48,104 nucleotides of DNA from Micrococcales bacterium 73-13 (GCA_001898855.1 MKVN01000032.1:66467-114570); one strand, 5' to 3'. Shown: positions 34,070-42,273, counted from the stretch's first letter. Notes: generated by a model from the sequence alone, not told the origin. Numbers and translations: made by a program.

Positions 34070-35131
34070 TCAATCCGCCTTCGTGCCGACGGACTCGGCC
34101 GACTCGGCCTCCTCCTGCTCCGCGTCCCCGGCCCTCGGCCGCATCCGCGCGAGCTCCCCGAACCAGCGGCGCCGTCCCCGGCCGCGGCCGTTGAACCGCT
34201 CGCCGAGCACCGCGGCGACCAGGATGACGCCGGTGACGACCTGCTGCCAGTAGCTCTGCACGCCCGAGATGCTCAGGCCGTTCTGCAGGATGCCGATGAA
34301 GAGGACGCCGACCGCGGTGCCGCCGACGCCGCCGGAGCCGCCCATCAGCGCGGTGCCGCCGAGCAGCACCGCCGCGGCCGCCTGCAGCGGGAGGTCGCCG
34401 TCGACCTGCGGCGTCGCCGCGCCGATGCGCCCGACGGCGATGACGCCGGCGAGGCCGGCGCAGCCGCCGACGATCGCGTAGGCGGCCATGACGGTGCGCT
34501 CCACCCGGATTCCGGACAGCCGCGCGGCGGCGATCGACCCGCCCACGGCGTACATGTCGCGCCCGAAGTGCGTGCGGTTCTGGACGAACAGCGCGACGAG
34601 GAAGACGACGATCATGATCCAGATCGGCGTCGGCATGCCGAGCGTCCGGTCCACGCCGACCCAGGCGATGGCGGCGTCGGCGACCGTGTCCGTCTGCGAG
34701 TTGGACCACAGGTTCACCACGCCGGTCAGGGCCGTCATGGTCGCCAGCGTCACCACGAAGAACGACATGCCGAGCCGTCCGATCAGCGCCCCGTTGATGA
34801 GCGCGCCGATCGCGACGCCGATCACCACGCAGAGGATGATCGTGACCCACGACGGCACCGGCGTGTAGTTGACCATCTTCCCGATGAAGATGCCGACCAG
34901 CGCGACGGTCGCCCCGGCCGACAGGTCGATGCCGCCGGTGATCGTCACGAACGTCATGCCGATGCTGACCACCCACAGCACCGCGACCGCGGTCAGCATG
35001 TTCTGCAGGTTCCGCGTGCCGAGGAAGGCCGGCTGCGTGGCGGCGAAGACCGCGAACAGCACGATGACGAGCACCAGCGCCGGCCGGAAGTGCCGGGTGG
35101 AGCCCCAGAGTCGTCGCCAGAAATCACTCAT
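34070..35131 (-). CDS. Ribose-type ABC transporter permease
   Basis: A 353-residue membrane protein of the RbsC/XylH family with about ten helices. Family motifs: FVTITGGIDLSAGATVALVGI (about 61-81), RTHFGRDMYAVGGSIAAARLSGI (about 187-209, contact with the ATPase), LLGGTALMGGSGGVGGTAVG. A charged tail of about 40 residues (GRGRGRRRWFGELARMRP onward) is unusual. The ATG overlaps the ATPase stop (ATGA). The tail is followed directly by the SDR gene. It imports a substrate unknown from sequence. Confidence 0.9.
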   Translation of the reverse strand: MSDFWRRLWGSTRHFRPALVLVIVLFAVFAATQPAFLGTRNLQNMLTAVAVLWVVSIGMTFVTITGGIDLSAGATVALVGIFIGKMVNYTPVPSWVTIILCVVIGVAIGALINGALIGRLGMSFFVVTLATMTALTGVVNLWSNSQTDTVADAAIAWVGVDRTLGMPTPIWIMIVVFLVALFVQNRTHFGRDMYAVGGSIAAARLSGIRVERTVMAAYAIVGGCAGLAGVIAVGRIGAATPQVDGDLPLQAAAAVLLGGTALMGGSGGVGGTAVGVLFIGILQNGLSISGVQSYWQQVVTGVILVAAVLGERFNGRGRGRRRWFGELARMRPRAGDAEQEEAESAESVGTKAD

Positions 35132-36660
35132 CCCGTGGTGTGCCCTCCCGTGTAGCGGCCGAGGATCGCCTCGGTCGCCTCCTTCGATTCGACGCTCGCG
35201 ATGATCTCGCCTCGGAACAGGACGAGGATCCGGTCGCAGAGCTCGATGAGCTCCTCGTTCTCCGACGAGCTGACCAGCAGCGCGGCGCCGCGCTCGGCCG
35301 CCTCGTGGAGCAGTCCGTGGATCTCGGCCTTCGCCGCGACGTCGACGCCGCGGGTGGGCTCGTCGAGCAGCAGCACCTCCGAGTCCACCGCGAGCCACTT
35401 GCCGAGCGCGACCTTCTGCTGGTTGCCGCCGCTGAGCGTGCCGACCGCGACGTCGGGCGATGCGGCGCGCACCCGCATCGTGCGCATCACCCGGTCGACG
35501 ATCGGCGCGGTGCGCGACTTCCGGTACGGCAGCAGCCGCCAGAGGAACGCGGTGACCGCCATCGTGAGGTTGTCCCGGACCGATCGGCCGAGCACGAGTC
35601 CGCGCACCTTCCGGTCCGGGGGCAGATAGCCGATGCGTCGGGTGATGGCGGCCCGCGGCTGCTTCGGCCGGTAGGGCGAGCCGGCCAGCAGGATCTCCCC
35701 GGCGCCGATCGCGCGTGCGCCGAAGATCGCCTCGAGCAGCTCGCTCCGACCCGAGCCGACCAGACCGGCGATGCCGACGATCTCGCCGCGACCCACCTCG
35801 AAGCTCGCGCCCCGGATCACTCCGGGCACCTCGAGCCCCTCGACGGCGAGCGCCGGCGGCTCGCCGGCGGCCCGGCTGAAGTCCCGCTCGAGCCCCGCGT
35901 GCTCCGCCCAGGCGCCCTGGCGCCCGACCATCTCGTCGACGATGCGATGCACGTCGAACTCGGCCATCGGGCCCTCCGCCACGGTGCGGCCGTCGCGGAG
36001 CACCGTGAGCTCGTCGACGATGGCGAACATCTCGCCGAGCCGATGCGAGACGAAGACGACCGAGACGCCCTGCGCCTTGAGCGTCTCGATGGTGCGGAAG
36101 AGCACGCCGACCTGGTCGTCGGTCAGCGAGCTGGTCGGCTCGTCGAGGATGAGCACGCGTGCGTCCATGCTGAGCGCACGCGCGATCTCGACCATCTGCT
36201 GCCGGTCGGGCGACAGGCTCCCGGTGAGCTGCTCCGGATCGATCGGGAGCCGGAGCCGGTCGAGCACCTCGGCGGCCCTCGCCCGCGTCGCCGACCAGTC
36301 GATGCCGAACCGGCCGCCCACCAGCCGGCTGCCGAGCAGGATGTTCTCGGCGACCGTCAGGGCGGGGGCGAGCGCGGTCTCCTGGGAGACCATCGCGATG
36401 CCCTGCGCGATGGCCTCGAGCGGCCGGTGGAACTGCACCGGCTCGCCGCCGATGCCGATGCTCCCGGAGTCGGGCTCGACCTGGCCGGAGAGGATGCCGA
36501 GCATCGTCGACTTGCCGGAGCCGTTCTCGCCGATCAGCCCGTGGACCACGCCCGGGCGGCTGATGGTCAGCGACGCGCCGCGGAGCGCGTGGATGCCGCC
36601 GTAGCGCTTGGTGAGGTCGCGCAGCTCGAGCAGCGGGGCTGCGCCGGTGGGGTCGTTCAC
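35128..36660 (-). CDS. Ribose-type ABC transporter ATP-binding protein (two nucleotide-binding domains)
   Basis: A 510-residue ATPase with tandem domains like RbsA/XylG. First domain: Walker A GENGSGKST (about 41-49), weak signature LSPDRQQM, Walker B VLILDEPTSSLT. Second domain: degenerate Walker A GLVGSGRSE (about 292-300), signature LSGGNQQKV and Walker B LLLDEPTRGVDV. Degenerate second Walker A is usual in this family. The stop overlaps the permease start. A hairpin lies between this gene and the binding protein upstream, so the binding protein may be made in excess. Confidence 0.92.
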   Translation of the reverse strand: MNDPTGAAPLLELRDLTKRYGGIHALRGASLTISRPGVVHGLIGENGSGKSTMLGILSGQVEPDSGSIGIGGEPVQFHRPLEAIAQGIAMVSQETALAPALTVAENILLGSRLVGGRFGIDWSATRARAAEVLDRLRLPIDPEQLTGSLSPDRQQMVEIARALSMDARVLILDEPTSSLTDDQVGVLFRTIETLKAQGVSVVFVSHRLGEMFAIVDELTVLRDGRTVAEGPMAEFDVHRIVDEMVGRQGAWAEHAGLERDFSRAAGEPPALAVEGLEVPGVIRGASFEVGRGEIVGIAGLVGSGRSELLEAIFGARAIGAGEILLAGSPYRPKQPRAAITRRIGYLPPDRKVRGLVLGRSVRDNLTMAVTAFLWRLLPYRKSRTAPIVDRVMRTMRVRAASPDVAVGTLSGGNQQKVALGKWLAVDSEVLLLDEPTRGVDVAAKAEIHGLLHEAAERGAALLVSSSENEELIELCDRILVLFRGEIIASVESKEATEAILGRYTGGHTTG

Positions 36661-36674
36661 GCTCTGGCCTTGCT

Positions 36675-36716
36675 CGGATGGGGCCGCCTCGGCAGCGGCC
36701 GGGGCGACCCCATCCG
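36675..36716 (-). terminator. Intra-operon hairpin after the sugar-type binding protein gene
   Basis: Perfect 9-bp arms CGGATGGGG (36675-36683) and CCCCATCCG (36708-36716) with an inner GGCCGC/GCGGCC helix. It lies between the binding-protein stop and the ATPase start, the same placement as the pstS-pstC hairpin, and may lower downstream expression. Confidence 0.55.
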
Positions 36717-36733
36717 GTCGGATCGGTTCGGTG

Positions 36734-37807
36734 TCAGAACGGCTTGACGCTGTCGACGTTCGCCGAGGTCACCGGGAGCGGGATCACGGCGAGCTGGGGG
36801 GCCAGCGGCAGGTTCTGGTCGGTCAGCACGTTGTACAGCCCGTTGATCATCTGCGTGCCGATGGCCTCCGTGTCGAGGCGGTTGGTGCCGGCCATCTGGC
36901 CCGACTTGACCATGTCGAGCTCGGTCTTGTCGCCGCCGTTGCCGAAGACGAGGATGCCGTCGACGCCCGAGGCGCGAGCCGTGGTCGACGCCGCGGCCGC
37001 GGACGGCCCGTTGAACGTCATGATGACCTGCACGTCCGGCCAGCGGGTGAGGATGTCGTTCGTCGCGGTGGCCATGTCCTGCGAGACGTCGGTGGCCGCG
37101 TCGACGTTGCCGACGTACTCCATGCCGTACTGCTCGCCCCAGTACTGCAGCCGCTCGATGTAGTACTTGAGCAGCGGGATCGGGATGCCGAGGCCGAGCG
37201 TGGCGAACTTCGCGCCGGCCGGGGCGGCCTGCGCCGCGAGCGTGGCGATGCTGTGCGCCGAGCGGTCCGGACCCTGGCTGACGTTCGAGAGGAAGTGCTC
37301 GAACAGGTCGGTGCCGACGATCGGCGGCGTGTCCTGCCCGATGATCGGGATGCCCGCCTCGGCGGCGTCGGCCAGGCATGGCCCGAGCGCCGAGGGGTCG
37401 ACCGCGTAGACGGCCATCGCGTCGACGCCCTGGGCGAGCAGCTCGTTGCACTGGTCGACCTGGGTGTTGACGCTGTTGTTCGCGTTCTTGACGATGAAGC
37501 GCCCGCCGAGCTCCTCGGTGCGCTGCTGGCCGGCCATGGCGATCGCGTTGACGAACGGGTTCGACGTGTTGGGCGAGAGCCAGCCGAGGGTGAAGGTGAA
37601 GCCGTCGACGACCTTGGGCTCGCCGTACTCGGCGGGCACCGCCGCCTCGGGCCCGTCGTACTCGATCGGCTGCACCGTGGTGGGCGCCGGCGCCGGCGCG
37701 TCGGTCGGCGCGGTCCCGCCGCCGGTGCTGCACGCGGCGACCGAGGAGACGAGCGCTACGGCGCCGACCGCCGCGCCGAGGCGGAGGAGCGAGGTGGATA
37801 GCGACAT
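36734..37807 (-). CDS. ABC transporter substrate-binding lipoprotein (RbsB-like family)
   Basis: A 357-residue exported binding protein. It has a signal peptide with lipobox VAAC (Cys26) and a Pro/Thr/Ala-rich tether to about residue 50. The two-lobe periplasmic-binding fold of the ribose/autoinducer-2 type follows, with FTLGWLSPNTSNPFVNAIAM, VNTQVDQCNELLAQGVDAMAV and VIMTFNGPSAAAASTTARASG. It is the first gene of the leftward catabolic operon; AAAGGA precedes the ATG. A palindromic operator lies 66 bp upstream. Family members bind sugars but also aromatic and purine-like ligands; the ligand is not evident. Confidence 0.88.
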   Translation of the reverse strand: MSLSTSLLRLGAAVGAVALVSSVAACSTGGGTAPTDAPAPAPTTVQPIEYDGPEAAVPAEYGEPKVVDGFTFTLGWLSPNTSNPFVNAIAMAGQQRTEELGGRFIVKNANNSVNTQVDQCNELLAQGVDAMAVYAVDPSALGPCLADAAEAGIPIIGQDTPPIVGTDLFEHFLSNVSQGPDRSAHSIATLAAQAAPAGAKFATLGLGIPIPLLKYYIERLQYWGEQYGMEYVGNVDAATDVSQDMATATNDILTRWPDVQVIMTFNGPSAAAASTTARASGVDGILVFGNGGDKTELDMVKSGQMAGTNRLDTEAIGTQMINGLYNVLTDQNLPLAPQLAVIPLPVTSANVDSVKPF

Positions 37808-37872
37808 GATCGATCCTTTGCTGAGGTCCAGTGTGAAGTGGTCTTGATGCGACGTCGACCGATTCTCTTAAT

Positions 37873-37887
37873 CAGAATCAGGTTCTG
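37873..37887. promoter_or_regulatory. Putative IclR operator at the transporter promoter
   Basis: CAGAATCAGGTTCTG, a palindrome of form CAGAA-N5-TTCTG. A near-identical copy lies at 38058-38072. It sits in the spacer between a weak -35 (GTCAGT) and a TAAGAG -10 on the reverse strand, so binding would block the leftward operon. Confidence 0.65.
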
Positions 37888-37954
37888 ACTGACGAGAGCT
37901 AACCATCGTGTCTCGGATGCGTCAAGTGCCGCTCCGGAGTTTTCCTTCACGACG

Positions 37955-37978
37955 ATTTCCCGGAAACATGAGGGAAAT
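37955..37978. promoter_or_regulatory. Central dyad in the divergent regulatory region
   Basis: ATTTCCC (37955-37961) and GGGAAAT (37972-37978) form 7-bp perfect arms with a 10-bp spacer. The shorter perfect palindrome TTTCC-C-GGAAA (37956-37966) overlaps. The site is midway between the two IclR-like palindromes and is AT-richer than its surroundings, suggesting a second regulator. The rest of the 37808-38159 intergenic stretch holds the two promoters only. Confidence 0.45.
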
Positions 37979-38028
37979 GAGCTGGAAATCGACCGCGAGC
38001 CGCGCACGCACGAGCTGCCGCCCCTGAC

Positions 38029-38057
38029 TTGACGGCGCCCGGGACCATAGCTACGGT
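38029..38057 (+). promoter_or_regulatory. Strong promoter of the amidohydrolase gene
   Basis: TTGACG (38029-38034), 17-bp spacer, TACGGT (38052-38057): near-consensus -35 and -10 hexamers with optimal spacing. The CAGAA-N5-TTCTG palindrome starts at the next base, so the promoter is strong by itself and controlled by a repressor at the start site. Confidence 0.7.
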
Positions 38058-38072
38058 CAGAATCACGTTCTG
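38058..38072. promoter_or_regulatory. Putative IclR operator at the amidohydrolase promoter
   Basis: CAGAATCACGTTCTG differs from the copy at 37873-37887 at one central base. It covers the expected transcription start of the rightward promoter. The IclR gene 0.8 kb downstream is the obvious candidate to bind it. Confidence 0.7.
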
Positions 38073-38159
38073 CTGGGCACACGTTTTGGAGTGCATCAGC
38101 AGAGGCAGGCGGACGGGACTCCCGGCCGCACCCACCGAGAGACGGAGCGACGGGTACCG

Positions 38160-38813
38160 ATGTCCACTGACGAGCGCGATTCCGAGCAGTTCTTCCGCAA
38201 CCGCGGCTTCGGCCTGAAGATCGGCTTCGGCGCGAAGCCCGCGATCCTCTCGATCGACTTCATCAACGCCTTCACCGACGCCTCCATGCCGCTCGGCTCC
38301 GACCTGACCGCGGAGATCGGCGCCGCGCGGGAGGCGCTCGACGCCGGACGCGAGGCCGGCGTGCCGATCATCCACACCTCGGTCAGCTACGACGACGCCG
38401 ACCTGGTCGATGCCGGCGTCTGGGCCCTCAAGCAGGCCGGCACGACGACGCTGCGCTCCGGCACCCCGGCCGTCGAGCTCGACGAGCGGGTCGGCTTCCG
38501 GACCGGCGAGCAGATCCTGGTCAAGAAGTACGCCTCGGCGTTCTTCGGCACCGACCTCGTGCCGCGCCTGGTGAGCCAGGGCGTCGACACCGTGATCGTG
38601 CTCGGCTGCACGACCAGCGGCTGCGTGCGGGCGAGCTCCGTCGACGCCGTGCAGAACGGCTTCCGCCCGATCGTCGTCCGGGAGGCGGTCGGCGACCGCT
38701 CGCCGCGCGCGCACGAGCAGGCGCTGTTCGACCTCGAGCAGAAGTACGCCGACGTCGTCTCGCTCGCCGAGGCGGTCGCCTACCTGCGCTCGACCGCAGC
38801 GGCGCAGGTCTGA
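38160..38813 (+). CDS. Isochorismatase-family amidohydrolase (RutB/NicF/N-carbamoylsarcosinase-like)
   Basis: A 217-residue amidohydrolase. The catalytic triad is visible: Asp33 in AILSIDFINAF, Lys in LVKKYASAFFGT (about residue 124), Cys in GCTTSGCVRASSVDA (about residue 160). The N-terminal FGLKIGFGAKPAILSIDFINAFTD pattern resembles N-carbamoylsarcosine amidase and maleamate amidohydrolase (NicF), which release ammonia from linear amides. The ATG at 38160 follows CGGAGCGACGGG; earlier in-frame codons lie in the operator/leader region. It faces away from the transporter operon and starts the rightward catabolic set. Exact substrate unknown. Confidence 0.83.
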   Translation: MSTDERDSEQFFRNRGFGLKIGFGAKPAILSIDFINAFTDASMPLGSDLTAEIGAAREALDAGREAGVPIIHTSVSYDDADLVDAGVWALKQAGTTTLRSGTPAVELDERVGFRTGEQILVKKYASAFFGTDLVPRLVSQGVDTVIVLGCTTSGCVRASSVDAVQNGFRPIVVREAVGDRSPRAHEQALFDLEQKYADVVSLAEAVAYLRSTAAAQV

Positions 38814-38821
38814 CCGCGGAC

Positions 38822-38827
38822 TAGGGT
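38822..38827 (+). promoter_or_regulatory. -10 box of the iclR gene
   Basis: TAGGGT, 9 nt before the ATG at 38837. It would give the regulator its own transcript with a leader of two or three bases. Confidence 0.42.
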
Positions 38828-38836
38828 GAGTGGGCG

Positions 38837-39610
38837 ATGAGCGACGCGCCCAGCTATCCGATCGAGTCGGTCGATCGTGCGCTGCGCCTGCTCACCATCG
38901 TCGCGAACGGCAAGCCCGTCACCGTCTCCTCCGCCGCCGAGGAGCTCGGCGTCGCGCGGTCCACGGCGCACCGCCTGTTCGCGATGCTCGAGCACCACGG
39001 CTACGTCCGGCAGGATCCGCTGTCCAAGGCGTACATCGCCGGCAAGCAGACGCTGCGCATCGGGCTCGCGGCGGTGCGCGACCTCGACATCCGCGGCGTC
39101 GTGCAGCCGCATCTCGAGGCGCTCCGCGACCAGTTCGACGAGACGCCGCACCTGACCGTGCTCAACGGCGGCACGGCGCTCGTGGTCGACTCGCTGGAGT
39201 CCCGGCAGCCGCTGCGGGTGGGCTCGCACATCGGCATCGAGATGTCGCTGCCGCGGACCGCGAGCGGACGCGCCCTGCTGGCGGCCAAGTCGCTCGAGTT
39301 CGTCGAGCAGCACGTCCCGGAGCACTTCGAGGCGCAGCACCCGAACGCCATCGGCTCGCGCGCGGAGCTGCTCGGACTGCTCAAGCAGGTGCGCCAGCAG
39401 GGCTACGCGACGAGCTTCGGCGAGTTCGAGGACGACCTCGCCTCGATCGCCGTCGGCATCCCGGTGCCGAGCAGCCTCGGCAGTTTCGCCATCTCGGTCT
39501 CCGCGCCGATGAGCCGGATGCCCCTGGAGCGGGTGCCGCTCGTCGTCGAGGCCCTGCACCGGCACGCCGACGAGATCGCCGCCGAGCTGCTGCCCGGCGC
39601 GGCCGACTGA
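38837..39610 (+). CDS. IclR-family transcriptional regulator
   Basis: A 257-residue regulator. The N-terminal winged helix (about 8-70) reads SVDRALRLLTIVANGKPVTVSSAAEELGVARSTAHRLFAMLEHHGYV. The C-terminal effector domain (about 85-250) keeps family features such as LPRTASGRALLA. It is 23 bp after the amidohydrolase and its TGA shares a base with the LysR gene ATG. Such proteins usually repress or activate aromatic and amide catabolic genes in response to a pathway compound. It is the likely reader of the two CAGAA-N5-TTCTG palindromes. Confidence 0.92.
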   Translation: MSDAPSYPIESVDRALRLLTIVANGKPVTVSSAAEELGVARSTAHRLFAMLEHHGYVRQDPLSKAYIAGKQTLRIGLAAVRDLDIRGVVQPHLEALRDQFDETPHLTVLNGGTALVVDSLESRQPLRVGSHIGIEMSLPRTASGRALLAAKSLEFVEQHVPEHFEAQHPNAIGSRAELLGLLKQVRQQGYATSFGEFEDDLASIAVGIPVPSSLGSFAISVSAPMSRMPLERVPLVVEALHRHADEIAAELLPGAAD

Positions 39611-40539
39611 TGAGCGGGGAGTCGTTCGACCTGCGGCGGGTCGACCTGAACCTCCTCCTCGCCTTCGACGCGCTGATGGCCGAGCGCGGGGTCACCGCGG
39701 CCGCCGCGCGGATGTCGATCACCCAGTCCGCGATGAGCGCGGCGCTGGCGCGCCTGCGACGCCTGTTCGACGACCCGATCATGGTGCGCGACGGCCGGAC
39801 CATGACGGTGAGCCCGCTCGCCGAGGCGCTCACCGGCCAGGTGCGCGACATCCTCAACGAGGTCCAGTCGCTGCTGGCCTCGCGGAGCGAGTTCGACCCG
39901 GCGACGGACCGCCGCACCTTCACGATCACGACGAGCGACTACGAGGGCATCGCCGTGCTCCACCCGCTGCTGCAGCGGCTCGCCACCGAGGCGCCGGGCG
40001 TGCTGCTGCGCATCCAGCCGGCCGAGCACGAGATCGCCGATCGGCTCGCACGCAACCAGGTCGACCTGGTGGTCGCCCCGAGGGAGGTCTTCCCGCGGGT
40101 CGGCGACTTCCACCACGAGGAGCTCTACACCGATCGCCACGTCATCGTCGGCGACGCGCGCAACCCCCTGCTCGGCGAGACGATCACGGTCGAGCGGTTC
40201 AGCGCGATGCCGTACGTCGCGACCCATCTCGAGCTGTACCCGTCGCTCGTCGAGGCGCACCTGGACCGGGTCGGCATCGCCCGGAACGTGCAGATGACCG
40301 TCGGCTTCCTGCTGGCGCCGATGCTGGTCCAGGGCACCTCGCTCATCACGCTGACCTCGGAGATCCTCGCCCGACGGCTCTCGGGTCCCGCCGGCCTGCG
40401 GCTGCTCGAGCCGCCGATGGAGCTGCCGCTGCTCTCGACGACGATGGCCTGGACGCCGCGCGTCCACGACGACCCCGCGCACCGCTGGCTGCGGTCCCGG
40501 CTCCGGGAGGTCGCCCGCGAGGCGACCGGCCTACCCTGA
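39610..40539 (+). CDS. LysR-family transcriptional regulator
   Basis: A 309-residue LysR regulator. The N-terminal helix-turn-helix (about 8-66) begins FDLRRVDLNLLLAFDALMAERGVTAAAARMSITQSAMSAALARLR, a NodD/LinR-like form. The C-terminal effector-binding domain (about 95-305) follows. The ATG overlaps the IclR stop (TGATG). It is the last gene before a regulatory region that carries an extended dyad and a second matching copy 665 bp further on, so it probably activates the flavin reductase and the hydrolase/monooxygenase operon. Confidence 0.92.
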   Translation: MSGESFDLRRVDLNLLLAFDALMAERGVTAAAARMSITQSAMSAALARLRRLFDDPIMVRDGRTMTVSPLAEALTGQVRDILNEVQSLLASRSEFDPATDRRTFTITTSDYEGIAVLHPLLQRLATEAPGVLLRIQPAEHEIADRLARNQVDLVVAPREVFPRVGDFHHEELYTDRHVIVGDARNPLLGETITVERFSAMPYVATHLELYPSLVEAHLDRVGIARNVQMTVGFLLAPMLVQGTSLITLTSEILARRLSGPAGLRLLEPPMELPLLSTTMAWTPRVHDDPAHRWLRSRLREVAREATGLP

Positions 40540-40572
40540 GCCCTCCGCCGGGCCGACCAATCCAGAAACCGG

Positions 40573-40630
40573 ATCGATGGATGGGCATCGGTCCGTTTCG
40601 TTTCCGTCGATGGATCGATCTCCGTAGGGT
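40573..40630 (+). promoter_or_regulatory. LysR-type activator site and promoter of the flavin reductase gene
   Basis: Activator dyad ATCGATGGATGGGCATCGGT (40573-40592), then TTCGTTTCC and GTCGATG near the -35, and TAGGGT (40625-40630) as -10, 52 bp from the dyad start. The region GAAACCGG to CCGTTTC forms a wider inverted repeat. It shares order and exact spacing with the promoter at 41238-41295. Confidence 0.6.
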
Positions 40631-40665
40631 CGGTCTCGTCACCGAGCCGAGAGGAGCCTCGCCCC

Positions 40666-41217
40666 ATGACCGAGACGATCGTGGACGTCGACGGCGTCGT
40701 CGACATCGCCCCCACCCCCGTCAGCGCCGAGGCGTTCAAGCGCGCCTTCCGACGACACCCCGGGGGCGTCGCGGTGATCACCGCGGACCCCGGAGACGGG
40801 CCGGTCGCGCTGACGCTCACCTCGGTGGCCTCGATCAGCGCCGAGCCGCCGCTGCTGTTCTTCTCGGTCTCGGACCTCTCCTCGGCCGCGCCGAGCGTGC
40901 TGCGCTCCGACACCGTCGTCGTCCACCTGCTCGACGCCGACCGAGTGGACCTGGCGGTGCTCGCGGCGACCAGTGGGATCGACCGCTTCGCCGATCGCGA
41001 CGCGTGGACCCGGCTGCCGAGCGGCGAGCCGCGCTACCTCGGCGTCGAGAACTGGCTGCGCTGCCGGATCGTCAACCGGCTGATCGCCGGCGCCTCGACC
41101 GTGATGATCGCCGAGGTGCTCGAGACGAGCACGCCCGACGACGAGGTGCGCCCGCCGCTGGTGCACCACGACCGGACCTGGCACCGGCTGTCCGAGGCGA
41201 GCCGGATGGACGGATGA
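40666..41217 (+). CDS. Flavin reductase (RutF/HpaC family)
   Basis: A 183-residue NAD(P)H:flavin reductase of the group that supplies FMNH2 to a partner monooxygenase. The N-terminal FKRAFRRHPGGVAVITADPG and LTLTSVASISAEPPLLFFSV (flavin-binding core) are family signatures, and WHRLSEASRMDG ends the protein. The partner is probably the RutA-like monooxygenase encoded 1.6 kb downstream under a matching promoter. AGAGGAG precedes the ATG. Regulated by the activator-type site at 40573-40630 (inference). Confidence 0.87.
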   Translation: MTETIVDVDGVVDIAPTPVSAEAFKRAFRRHPGGVAVITADPGDGPVALTLTSVASISAEPPLLFFSVSDLSSAAPSVLRSDTVVVHLLDADRVDLAVLAATSGIDRFADRDAWTRLPSGEPRYLGVENWLRCRIVNRLIAGASTVMIAEVLETSTPDDEVRPPLVHHDRTWHRLSEASRMDG

Positions 41218-41237
41218 GCGCATCTGACATCGATGAG

Positions 41238-41295
41238 ATCGATCGATTCCTATCGATCTGATTCGTTTCTGTCGATGAAGCGGTCGACCTAGAGT
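41238..41295 (+). promoter_or_regulatory. LysR-type activator site and promoter of the hydrolase-monooxygenase-SDR operon
   Basis: Activator dyad ATCGATCGATTCCTATCGAT (41238-41257), TTCGTTTC and GTCGATG near -35, TAGAGT (41290-41295) as -10, 52 bp from the dyad start. The position of each element matches the flavin reductase promoter base for base. AGATCGAT (41236-41243) and ATCGATCT (41252-41259) form perfect outer arms. Confidence 0.62.
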
Positions 41296-41348
41296 TCCGA
41301 CCACACGCCCGTCCGCGCCCTCGACCGCGCACGACCACAGGAGATCCC

Positions 41349-42254
41349 ATGAAGAACCCGCCCTACCGCTACTGGCCGATCACCGAGCGCCCCGCGATCG
41401 AATGGCCCGACGGCAAGCGCTTCGCCTTCTACGTGGGCCTGAACATCGAGCACTTCCACCCGGGCTCGCCGTCGACGAGCGTCGTCCCGCTCACGGCGCA
41501 CCTCCCGGTCGACCCGCTGAACTACGGCTGGCGGGACTACTCCACGCGCGTCGGCATCTGGCGGATGATCGAGCTCCTCGACCGGCACGACCTGCGCGCG
41601 AGCGTCCTGCTGAACTCGGAGGTCTGCCGCGAGTACCCGCAGATCGTCCAGGCCGGCGTGGAGCGCGACTGGGCGTGGCTCGGCCACGGCCGGACGAACT
41701 CGGCGCTCTGGACCGGGATGGACGAGGCCGCCGAGCGCGCCGGCCTCGCCGAGATCACCGAGGCGATCACCGCGGCGACCGGGAAGCAGCCGCGCGGCTG
41801 GCTCGGCCCCGCGCTCACCGAGACCGAGAACACGCCCGAGCTGCTCGCCGAGCTCGGCTACACCTACACCTGCGACTGGGTCGCGGACGACCAGCCCTTC
41901 CCGCTGACGCTCGACAGCGGCGCCCGGATGATCTCGGTGCCGTACTCGATCGAGGTCAACGACATCCCCGCGTTCCTCGACCACGGCCTCTCGGCGCCGG
42001 CGTTCGGCCAGATGATCGTCGACCACTTCGAGCTGCTGCACGAGGAGTCGCAGCGCCGGCCCGGCGCCGTCTTCGGGGTCTCGCTGCACCCGTTCCTCAT
42101 CAACCAGCCGAGCCGGCACCGCTACCTCGCCGAGGCGCTGGAGCGCATCGGCGGGCGGGACGACGTCTGGTACACGACGAGCGACGACATCGCCGACTGG
42201 TATCTGCAGCACCACTACGACACCGCCGTCCGGGCGATGAACGCCGACAGCTGA
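41349..42254 (+). CDS. Polysaccharide-deacetylase-fold hydrolase (PuuE/cyclic imide hydrolase-like)
   Basis: A 301-residue NodB-homology hydrolase without signal peptide, so not a cell-wall deacetylase. The order of motifs resembles PuuE allantoinase and cyclic imide hydrolases: AFYVGLNIEHFHPGSP at the first strand, SRVGIWR-like STRVGIWRMIELL, LGHGRTNSALWTG (metal His), GWLGPALTETENTPELLAELGY, and SLHPFLINQPSR. These enzymes open cyclic amides or ureides. AGGAG precedes the ATG by 5 nt. It leads a LysR-controlled operon with a monooxygenase and an SDR. The best-supported idea is ring-opening of a cyclic amide (inference). Confidence 0.8.
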   Translation: MKNPPYRYWPITERPAIEWPDGKRFAFYVGLNIEHFHPGSPSTSVVPLTAHLPVDPLNYGWRDYSTRVGIWRMIELLDRHDLRASVLLNSEVCREYPQIVQAGVERDWAWLGHGRTNSALWTGMDEAAERAGLAEITEAITAATGKQPRGWLGPALTETENTPELLAELGYTYTCDWVADDQPFPLTLDSGARMISVPYSIEVNDIPAFLDHGLSAPAFGQMIVDHFELLHEESQRRPGAVFGVSLHPFLINQPSRHRYLAEALERIGGRDDVWYTTSDDIADWYLQHHYDTAVRAMNADS

Positions 42255-42273
42255 CCCTCGAAGGAGCCCGAGC

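Noticed and set aside
40561..40620. CRISPR-like or satellite repeats from recurring ATCGAT words
   Set aside because: Only two blocks with promoter-like spacing, no spacers and no cas genes. Explained better as LysR-type operator sites.
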